Source: an uncultured Anaerolineae bacterium (GTDB lineage Bacteria > Chloroflexota > Anaerolineae > Anaerolineales > Villigracilaceae). From it: a DNA stretch of 42,610 nucleotides. The notes under the pieces were generated by a model that ran no database searches, was not told where the DNA came from, and worked only from the letters and a program-made list of their open reading frames with translations. The DNA lies in NCBI GenBank assembly GCA_903846015.1, contig CAIMZS010000072.1:1-42610 (forward strand), given 5' to 3'. Made by a program: the position numbers and the translations under genes. Positions within the stretch are counted from its first letter, which is position 1. The number at the start of each line of letters is the position of its first letter. Below, in pieces: positions 8,049-14,438 of the stretch.

Positions 8049-9029
8049 ATGATTATCAAAACCATTTATCTTTATGAGGATAGGCAGGATATAACCCTGA
8101 CCACTTATGTTCTGGCAGATTCACCAGAACTCTTGAATGGCAAAAAGCGTCCAGCGATTCTTATTTGTCCCGGTGGCGCATACATCACCTGTTCGGACAG
8201 GGAAGCCGAGCCCGTTGCGCTGCGTTTTGCGGCGATGGGTTACCATGTCTTTGTGCTGCGCTACTCAACCTACAACAATGGTGCGCCAGGTATGCCGCCT
8301 CTTGTCGGTGAAATGGTAGTCAATCAAAACAGCATTTACCCTGCGCCGATGCGGGATATTGGTAAAGCCTTCCTGACCATTCGCGCCCATGCGGACGAAT
8401 GGCTCGTGGATACAGAGAAAATCGCTCTTTGTGGTTTTTCGGCAGGTGCGCACAACTGCGCCATGTATTCGGTTTACTGGCAAGAGCCCGTCATTTGCGA
8501 ATTCTTTGGCGAAGATCCGTCCGCCTTCAAGCCCGCCGCTTCGATCCTGTGCTACGGGATCAGCGACTATCGTTTATTGTTTGGGGCATTGTCAGATCGT
8601 TTTGCCCATTTGTTAAGAGATGCATCTCAGGTTGCCTATTTGGGCACAAAATCACCCACCAACGAGTTGCTGGACATTGTCAGCCCCGCACTGCACGTAA
8701 CCAGGATGGCGCCACCTGCATTTCTCTGGGCTACTTCGGCAGACTCTCTGGTACCCGCTGAAAACACAACCAGAATGGCAACGGCAATGGCACACGCTGG
8801 AGTACCTTTTGAGGTTCACATTTTCGAGCAGGGCCAACATGGCTTGAGCCTGGCCGACCAGTCCACGGCCGGGTCTCTGTTTGAAATAGATGCGGATGCT
8901 GCCCAATGGATAGGTTTGGCCGAAGCCTGGCTAAAGAAGCGTTTTGCTCTGCAACTTCCAGAAAAACCCGTCTGGCTGGTGGAGATGGAAGCGGGTCAGG
9001 ATAGCACGGCCACGGCCGGCGGAAAATAA
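8049..9029 (+). CDS. Alpha/beta-hydrolase esterase (acetyl esterase-like)
   Basis: A 326-residue hydrolase of the BD-FAE/acetyl-xylan-esterase-like group. It has an oxyanion loop CPGGAYI, the nucleophile Ser131 in GFSAG, a late aspartate in ATSADSLVP and a histidine in EQGQHGLSL. With its glycoside hydrolase neighbours it probably removes acetyl or other acyl groups from imported oligosaccharides. There is no signal peptide. The frame also starts with GTG at 8043; the ATG at 8049 has AAGG at a better distance. The last ten residues (QDSTATAGGK) are encoded by a repeat module that runs to the stop, so the C-terminal tail was acquired from it. The stop is one base from the GH43 start, implying translational coupling. 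Confidence 0.85.
   Translation: MIIKTIYLYEDRQDITLTTYVLADSPELLNGKKRPAILICPGGAYITCSDREAEPVALRFAAMGYHVFVLRYSTYNNGAPGMPPLVGEMVVNQNSIYPAPMRDIGKAFLTIRAHADEWLVDTEKIALCGFSAGAHNCAMYSVYWQEPVICEFFGEDPSAFKPAASILCYGISDYRLLFGALSDRFAHLLRDASQVAYLGTKSPTNELLDIVSPALHVTRMAPPAFLWATSADSLVPAENTTRMATAMAHAGVPFEVHIFEQGQHGLSLADQSTAGSLFEIDADAAQWIGLAEAWLKKRFALQLPEKPVWLVEMEAGQDSTATAGGK
9000..9020 (+). repeat. Mosaic module forming an esterase C-terminus
   Basis: GATAGCACGGCCACGGCC plus GGC encodes the last residues of the esterase just before its TAA. The same TAGCACGGCCACGG string ends many intergenic copies. Confidence 0.75.
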
Positions 9030-9030
9030 A

Positions 9031-10344
9031 ATGAATCCTATCCTTTCCATCCAGCACTTTGTCCCAGATGTGGAAGCCCGCCAGTGGTCAGATGGTCGTA
9101 TGTACCTTTACGGTTCTTACGACATTAGCGGCCGGACCTGCTATTGCAGTTGGGAATATCGCGTTTTCTCCTCGGCTGATTTGATCCACTGGCAGGATCA
9201 CGGCGAAAGTTTCCGATCGGCCCCACCGAACACAAGTTTGGATTGGACTGATGCACCATTGTTTGCCCCGGACTGCATTTACCGCAATGGGTGCTATTAT
9301 CTGTTCTTTTGCAATGCTGGCAACCGGGAAGGCGTAGCGGAAAGCCTTTCTCCAACTGGCCCATTCACAAATGCCGTCCCGATTGAGGGTGCGGATCGAG
9401 ACGCAATTGACCCGGCTGTGTTAGTGGATGATGATAACCAGGTTTATTACTACTGGGGACAATTCCATCTGCGCGGCGCAAAACTGCGCCCCGATCTGAA
9501 TGGCATCCAGCCTGAAACGTTGAATACCAATCTGTTAAACGAGGCCGAACATGGTTTCCATGAAGGGGCTTCAATCCGTAAATACAACGGTCTCTATTAT
9601 CTAATATTTGCCGATATTAGCCGGGGCAGACCCACCTCCCTGGCCTATGCCACCAGCCCATCTCCGCTGGGACCCTTCACCAAGCGCGGCATCATCATTG
9701 ACAATACCGGATGCGACCCGGAAACCTGGAACAACCATGGTTCGATAGCCGAATTTAACGGGCAGTGGTACGTTTTCTATCATCGCTCCTCCCAGGCCAG
9801 CAACTTCAACCGCCGCGTCTGCGTTGAGCCAATCCATTTCAACAAGGATGGCAGCCTTAACGAAGTGGAGATGACTACCCAGGGCGTAAGCGGACCCCTG
9901 CCGGCCGCCCAACCGATCGAAGCCTGGAGGGCTTGCTTGCTCAACGGACGTGTTCGCACGGCTGCCGAAGGCCCAACGGAAAGTGATCCATCCACCCGTG
10001 AATACCTGACCCAAATCCATCTCAACGATTGGGCCGCCTACAAATACGTGGATTTTGACGCCCAACCTGTGATCACATTCCAGGCTCGCGCCGGCAGTCT
10101 GGCTTATGGTGGTGTGATCGAAATCCATCTCGACCAGCCGGATGGTGAGTTGATTGGCGCCTGCCAGGTTCAGCGTACTGGCGGATGGCAGAAATGGTCA
10201 ACCGTGAGCTGTCCCATTCAACGCGCGAAGGGCGTTCGGGCGGTTTACCTGGTTTTCAAGGGAAGAGGCAATAAGTTTGTGATCCCGAAATTTGATCCAG
10301 AAAGGTTGTTCGATCTGGAGAGTTTTTGGTTTGTGGCTGAATAA
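9031..10344 (+). CDS. Glycoside hydrolase family 43 with C-terminal carbohydrate-binding domain
   Basis: A 437-residue protein. Residues 1 to about 300 form a five-bladed propeller of GH43, a family of beta-xylosidases and alpha-L-arabinofuranosidases. The probable catalytic base is Asp13 in FVPDVEARQW, the supporting aspartate lies in DAIDPAVLVDDD, and the general acid glutamate in GFHEGASIRK. The last 130 residues (VDFDAQPVITFQARAG, QVQRTGGWQKWSTV, VYLVFKG) look like a CBM6-type beta-sandwich. The longer frame from 8944 overlaps the esterase and is not used; the ATG at 9031 begins the family sequence one base after the esterase stop. No signal peptide is seen. Which pentose it releases cannot be decided from sequence. 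Confidence 0.9.
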   Translation: MNPILSIQHFVPDVEARQWSDGRMYLYGSYDISGRTCYCSWEYRVFSSADLIHWQDHGESFRSAPPNTSLDWTDAPLFAPDCIYRNGCYYLFFCNAGNREGVAESLSPTGPFTNAVPIEGADRDAIDPAVLVDDDNQVYYYWGQFHLRGAKLRPDLNGIQPETLNTNLLNEAEHGFHEGASIRKYNGLYYLIFADISRGRPTSLAYATSPSPLGPFTKRGIIIDNTGCDPETWNNHGSIAEFNGQWYVFYHRSSQASNFNRRVCVEPIHFNKDGSLNEVEMTTQGVSGPLPAAQPIEAWRACLLNGRVRTAAEGPTESDPSTREYLTQIHLNDWAAYKYVDFDAQPVITFQARAGSLAYGGVIEIHLDQPDGELIGACQVQRTGGWQKWSTVSCPIQRAKGVRAVYLVFKGRGNKFVIPKFDPERLFDLESFWFVAE

Positions 10345-10349
10345 GCAGC

Positions 10350-10364
10350 CTAGCACGGCGATTT
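10350..10364 (+). repeat. Half CACGGCGAT module beside the inverted-repeat element
   Basis: TAGCACGGCGATTTA is the left half of the hairpin module, cut off where the 10361-10545 element begins. The other half is not adjacent, which suggests the element inserted into or next to a repeat. Confidence 0.6.
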
Positions 10365-10545
10365 ATGGCTCTCTGGAAATTGGCGTGGTAAAAAACCATT
10401 GGACGCGGACGAGCGGCCCTGCTAGAACGGGCACTATCGCGGAAAACGCGGATAAAACCGTATTTTTCAGGTCATTTCTGCGTTTTATACTGATTACGCC
10501 AGTGCTAACTTCGAATTTCACGGAAAGTTCCAAAGAGCCATAAAT
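10361..10545. mobile_element. Small terminal-inverted-repeat element (MITE-like), full copy
   Basis: About 185 bp bounded by imperfect inverted ends: ATTTATGGCTCTCTGGAA on the left and, inverted, ATTTATGGCTCTTTGGAA on the right (19 of 21 positions match over the fuller length). It has no coding capacity. A second copy without the right end lies at 35687-35843. The interior carries a mosaic module (GCTAGAACGGGCACTATCGC). I see no clear target-site duplication. It fits a non-autonomous element moved by a transposase encoded elsewhere. Confidence 0.65.
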
Positions 10546-10548
10546 TTG

Positions 10549-10592
10549 ATGGTACCCGGTTCTAGCGATAGCACGGCGATAAATCGCCGTGT
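10549..10592 (+). repeat. Mosaic repeat with hairpin module
   Basis: GGTACCCGGTTCTAGCGATAG followed directly by the perfect hairpin CACGGCGAT-AA-ATCGCCGTG (10572-10591). It lies about 40 bases upstream of the GH1 start, so it is probably in that leader. Confidence 0.85.
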
Positions 10593-10632
10593 GACACAAA
10601 TGTAATTTAACCCTTATTCAGGAGACTATTCA

Positions 10633-11868
10633 ATGAAAGAATATATTTTTCCGAAAGATTTTATGTGGGGCGCGTCCACCGCTGCCCATCAGGTGGAGGG
10701 TAACAACATCAATAGTGAGAGCTGGGTTTTGGAACATCTGCCCGGAACCATCTATGCCGAACCATCCGGGGATGCCATCGATCATTATCACCGCTACCCA
10801 TCCGATATTGCCCTGCTGGCAGAGCTCGGTTTCAATTCCTACCGCTTCTCGATTGAATGGGCGCGCATTGAGCCGGAGGATGGCGAGTTTTCTTACGCCG
10901 AGCTTGAACATTATCGTCGTATGCTGGCAGCCTGCCATGAGCATGGCATCAAACCGGTGGTGACCTTTCACCATTTCACCACGCCGCGTTGGTTGATGCG
11001 CCAGGGCGGCTGGCTGGATGAAAAGACGCCTGAGCGCTTCGCCCGCTACGTTGAACGAGCCGCCAAACACCTTGGTGATCTGATCAGCGTTGCCTGCACG
11101 GTCAATGAACCCAATCTGCCGGTACTCCTTTCCAAAATACTGCCTTTTAAAATAGAAGAAACGCCCTTTTGGAACACCGCGGCGCAAGCATTTGGCGTGC
11201 TTCCCGACCAATTGGGATTGTTCCAGTTCGTAGCCAGGCCCCGCATGCGCGAAATCATTCTGGCAGCACACCGGCGGGCTTTCGATGCCCTCCATTCCGG
11301 GCCGGGCAGCTTCCCAGTTGGACTGACCCTGGCTTTGGTGGATATTCAAGCGGCTGAAGGTGGCGAGAGCAAGGCGGCGGAGTTTCGCCGGGAATTGGCG
11401 GATGACTACCTGGAGCAGTTGCGCGGCGACGATTTCGTCGGTGTCCAGACCTATTCGCGCATGCTCGTTGGACCGCATGGCATGATCCGGCCTGGCGATG
11501 ATGTGGAAAAGAACCAGATGGGTGAGGAGTACTATCCAGAGGCAATCGGAGGAACCATCCGTCATGCCTCCAGCGTAGCGGGAATTCCCGTTATCGTGAC
11601 CGAAAATGGTTTTTCGTCCACGGATGATTTCCGCCGTTTGGAATATTTCCAGTATGCGCTGCGTAGCGTTGCCAACTGCCTTGAGGATGGCATTGATGTG
11701 CGCGGTTACTTATGCTGGTCCGCTTTTGATAACTTTGAATGGATCAGTGGGTATCGCCCCCTGTTTGGCATCATTGCCGTTGATCGTGAAACCCAGCAGC
11801 GCAGCCCCAAACCCAGCGCTTATTGGTTGGGGAACGTGGCTCGTGCCAATCGAACCCAATTCAAATGA
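10633..11868 (+). CDS. Beta-glucosidase / beta-glycosidase (GH1)
   Basis: A 411-residue (beta/alpha)8 barrel of family GH1, slightly shorter than the usual 440-450. It opens with the family N-terminus FPKDFMWGASTAAHQVEG. The acid/base is Glu159 in TVNEPN and the nucleophile Glu324 in VTENG. LCWSAFDNFEWISGY near the C-terminus forms the aglycone site. It hydrolyses beta-linked glucose, galactose or fucose from oligosaccharides, probably in the cytoplasm since no signal peptide is seen. AGGAG lies 9 bases before the ATG. A different leader with repeats and the inverted-repeat element separates it from GH43, so it may have its own promoter. Confidence 0.92.
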   Translation: MKEYIFPKDFMWGASTAAHQVEGNNINSESWVLEHLPGTIYAEPSGDAIDHYHRYPSDIALLAELGFNSYRFSIEWARIEPEDGEFSYAELEHYRRMLAACHEHGIKPVVTFHHFTTPRWLMRQGGWLDEKTPERFARYVERAAKHLGDLISVACTVNEPNLPVLLSKILPFKIEETPFWNTAAQAFGVLPDQLGLFQFVARPRMREIILAAHRRAFDALHSGPGSFPVGLTLALVDIQAAEGGESKAAEFRRELADDYLEQLRGDDFVGVQTYSRMLVGPHGMIRPGDDVEKNQMGEEYYPEAIGGTIRHASSVAGIPVIVTENGFSSTDDFRRLEYFQYALRSVANCLEDGIDVRGYLCWSAFDNFEWISGYRPLFGIIAVDRETQQRSPKPSAYWLGNVARANRTQFK

Positions 11869-11908
11869 ATTTGCTGTTCATGCCTGTCATGAAGCGTATG
11901 AATAAATA

Positions 11909-11957
11909 GGATATCCGGTTCTGCGATAGTGCCGGATCCAGCACGGCCACGGGCAAA
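11909..11957 (+). repeat. Mosaic palindromic repeat, site 13
   Basis: GGATATCCGGTTCTGCGATAG, TGCCGGATCCAGCACGG, CCACGGGCAAAGAT. It lies about 40 bases after the GH1 stop in the same orientation as the gene. Confidence 0.85.
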
Positions 11958-12011
11958 GATAAGCACGTGGTGTAACTTTATTCTGCACCGCACTTTAAAG
12001 GTACGTAATAA

Positions 12012-12040
12012 TTGTTAGTTTGACCCCAAAATGATACACT
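12012..12040 (+). promoter_or_regulatory. Candidate sigma70-type promoter for the HSL-type esterase
   Basis: TTGTTA and TACACT are separated by 17 bases, ending 35 bases before the esterase start and after the mosaic repeat. Both boxes are imperfect. Confidence 0.35.
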
Positions 12041-12075
12041 GAACCATCCCACAGACCGGAAGGAAATCTCAACAG

Positions 12076-13086
12076 ATGAAACCGACCATTGCCGCTGTAC
12101 ATCCTGAAATGCAAGAAATTGCCAGCAAAATGCCGCAGTTCCCCTTCACTGCCAGAACGCTCTGGTTGTTCCGATTCCTGATCAGGGTATTGATCAAACC
12201 GGCTCCAATGCCTGTAGATATCCAGGTAAAGAGCACTTTTATCACCAGCCAGGATCAAAAAACTAAAATTCGCATTCGCATCTATCAGCCCCAGGCGACC
12301 ACATCCAAAGCCCCAGCGCTGCTGTGGATGCATGGCGGAGGGTACATTGGTGGTGTCCCCGAGCAAGATGATGCTTATGTGCTTCCCTTTATCCAGGAAA
12401 CTGGCGTGGTAGTAGTTTCGGTGGATTACCGCCTTGCGCCTGATTACTCCTTCCCGACGCCGCTCGAAGATTGCTACAGCGCTTTGAAATGGCTCGCCGC
12501 CGATGCGGGTGCGCTCGGCATTGATCCGCAGCGTATCGCGCTTGGCGGCAACAGTGCGGGCGCCGGACTGGCAGCCGCACTGGCCCAACTCGCCCATGAT
12601 CGCGGCGAAATCCGACCCATATTCCAACTCCTGGTCTACCCCATGCTCGATGATCATACCGCCACCCGCAAGGATATTGATCCGGAAGCTTACTATGTCT
12701 GGAATAATAACTACAACCGGTTCGGGTGGGAGTCATACCTGAAACAGCCCTGCGGCATGGATAAAGTACCTGCCGGTTCCGTGCCCGCCCGCCGGGCAGA
12801 TCTCTCCGGGCTAGCCCCAGCATGGATCGGTGTTGGCACAATCGATCTGTTCCACGATGAGGATGTTGCTTACGCCCGGCGACTCAAAGAAGCCGGTGTC
12901 CAATGTGAACTGGTCACCGTCACTGGCGCTTTTCACGGTTTCGACATATCCGCCCCAAACACACAGGTGGTCAAGGATTTCCGCAAGTCTCAAGTACAGG
13001 CGTTGAAAAATGCCCTGAAAGTTGGCTTTACGGAAGTCCCGGTTCCAGCACGAGAGGATAGTCCCGGTTCCAGCACGAGACGATAG
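12076..13086 (+). CDS. HSL-family alpha/beta-hydrolase esterase with repeat-derived tail
   Basis: A 336-residue carboxylesterase of the hormone-sensitive-lipase (fold 3) family. The oxyanion motif HGGG starts at His86, the nucleophile is Ser160 in GGNSAGAG, the acid is an aspartate in DLFHDEDVAYA and the base a histidine in AFHGFD. It would hydrolyse short acyl esters. GGAAGG precedes the ATG by about 12 bases. The last 17 or so residues (VPVPAREDSPGSSTRR) are encoded by two tandem GTCCCGGTTCCAGCACGAG modules, and the stop TAG lies inside the repeat (CGATAG). The ancestral stop has therefore probably been replaced. The core fold is complete before the tail. Confidence 0.88.
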   Translation: MKPTIAAVHPEMQEIASKMPQFPFTARTLWLFRFLIRVLIKPAPMPVDIQVKSTFITSQDQKTKIRIRIYQPQATTSKAPALLWMHGGGYIGGVPEQDDAYVLPFIQETGVVVVSVDYRLAPDYSFPTPLEDCYSALKWLAADAGALGIDPQRIALGGNSAGAGLAAALAQLAHDRGEIRPIFQLLVYPMLDDHTATRKDIDPEAYYVWNNNYNRFGWESYLKQPCGMDKVPAGSVPARRADLSGLAPAWIGVGTIDLFHDEDVAYARRLKEAGVQCELVTVTGAFHGFDISAPNTQVVKDFRKSQVQALKNALKVGFTEVPVPAREDSPGSSTRR

Positions 13087-13168
13087 TCTCGGTTCTTTCT
13101 CTAATCTGCGCCATCATCGAAATCAGCGAAAATCTGCGATAGTGCCCGTTCTAGTAGAACCACGGGCA
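13029..13168 (+). repeat. Compound mosaic repeat spanning an esterase 3' end
   Basis: Two tandem GTCCCGGTTCCAGCACGAG modules lie in the coding end. They are followed by a CTCTAATCTGCG module, then GATAGTGCCCGTTCTAGTAG and ACCACGGGC. This is the only site where a repeat crosses from coding into intergenic sequence over more than 100 bases. Confidence 0.8.
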
Positions 13169-13239
13169 TCGACGCTCGAATTGACTTATAACGTGTACCA
13201 TCCATTGAAATATGATTTTCAACTCATAAGGAGTAAGGG

Positions 13240-14238
13240 ATGAAAAGCATCGTTATTCAAAAACCAAACGAAGTAGTACTGTTGGAACGGGATGTACCGG
13301 AACCCGGTCCCGGGGAATTATTGATTAAAGTGATATCCAGCGGAATCTGCGGGACAGACCTGCATATTTATCGGGGAGAATATCTTGGGAAATACCCGGT
13401 TATTCCGGGCCATGAGTTCTCTGGCATTGTTGCTGCAGTTGGCGGATTAATCACTCGTTTTAAACTGGGGGATCGGGTTGCTGTGGAACCCAATATTGCC
13501 TGTGACAATTGTGTCAACTGTCTGAATAATAGACAGAACTTCTGTCTGAACTGGCAGGCGATTGGCGTGACCTTGCCTGGAGGAATGGAGCAATATGTTG
13601 TCGTTCCTGAAAAAGCTGTTTTTAGCATTGGGGAGCTCCCCTTTGAACATGGTGCTTTTGTCGAGCCGCTCTCCTGTGTGGTGCATGGGATCGAACGTGC
13701 GCACATTTCTCTCGCAGATCACGTAGCCATCCTTGGAGCCGGTCCCATCGGGAACCTGCTTCTTCAGATGGCCCATTTGCAAGGCGCTGCCCGCATCACT
13801 GTACTCGAATCCAATACAGGCCGTGCGGAGCTTGCTCGTGAACTGGGTGCCAACCTTGTGGTTAGCCGCATGGAAGACCTGCAGGTGGATACCTATGATG
13901 TTGTCATCGATGCAACCGGGGCTATCCCTGTTATGAATCGATCAATTGATTTTGCCAGGAAGGGGGGCACAGTGTTATTGTTTGGGGTCCCACCCGCTGG
14001 TCAAAACATGGAAATGGAAGGGTTCAAGATTTTTCAAAAAGGTTTGACTTTGCTTTCTTCGTTTACTTCTGTACGCAATTCTTACCAGGCGGTTGGTTTA
14101 CTGCAATCCGGCCAAATTCAAGTGGAACCACTGATTTCACATCGCTTGCCTTTGGATGAATTGCCCAGTGCATTTAAAATGATCGAAAGTCGTGACCCCG
14201 CTGTTAAAAAAGTGATTATTCAGCCGAATATACGCTAA
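13240..14238 (+). CDS. Zinc-dependent alcohol/polyol dehydrogenase
   Basis: A 332-residue medium-chain dehydrogenase/reductase. The catalytic zinc site has Cys in GICGTD and His-Glu in GHEF. The structural zinc site is the four-cysteine lobe CDNCVNCLNNRQNFC. The NAD(P)-binding Rossmann motif reads ILGAGPIGN. It most resembles sorbitol, threonine or other polyol dehydrogenases, and in this locus it probably oxidises a sugar alcohol or reduces a sugar freed by the hydrolases. AAGGAG sits 6 bases before the ATG. Clusters of mosaic repeats lie on both sides. Confidence 0.88.
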   Translation: MKSIVIQKPNEVVLLERDVPEPGPGELLIKVISSGICGTDLHIYRGEYLGKYPVIPGHEFSGIVAAVGGLITRFKLGDRVAVEPNIACDNCVNCLNNRQNFCLNWQAIGVTLPGGMEQYVVVPEKAVFSIGELPFEHGAFVEPLSCVVHGIERAHISLADHVAILGAGPIGNLLLQMAHLQGAARITVLESNTGRAELARELGANLVVSRMEDLQVDTYDVVIDATGAIPVMNRSIDFARKGGTVLLFGVPPAGQNMEMEGFKIFQKGLTLLSSFTSVRNSYQAVGLLQSGQIQVEPLISHRLPLDELPSAFKMIESRDPAVKKVIIQPNIR

Positions 14239-14239
14239 A

Positions 14240-14361
14240 TAGCACGGCGATCTCGTGGCCGTGCTAGCGATAGTCCCGGCTCCCGCACGGGGCACCGGCA
14301 CTATCGCTGGAACCGGGACTTCCGTCTCGTGCTGGAACCGGGACTTCCGTAAATCGCCGTG
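14240..14361. repeat. Nested mosaic repeat cluster
   Basis: The outer arms CACGGCGAT (14243-14251) and ATCGCCGTG (14353-14361) are the two halves of the hairpin module normally separated by two bases. Here about 100 bases of other modules lie between them: GTGGCCGTGCTAGCGATAG, a GTCCCGGCTCCCGCACGGGG half-palindrome, and two CGTGCTGGAACCGGGACTTCC-type units on the - strand. Confidence 0.8.
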
Positions 14362-14438
14362 AAACCGCCAGAGCTAGATTGCCACGCCGCAAAGCACGCG
14401 GATCGCAATGACAATCATTTCATCCCCAGGAGCCTTAC

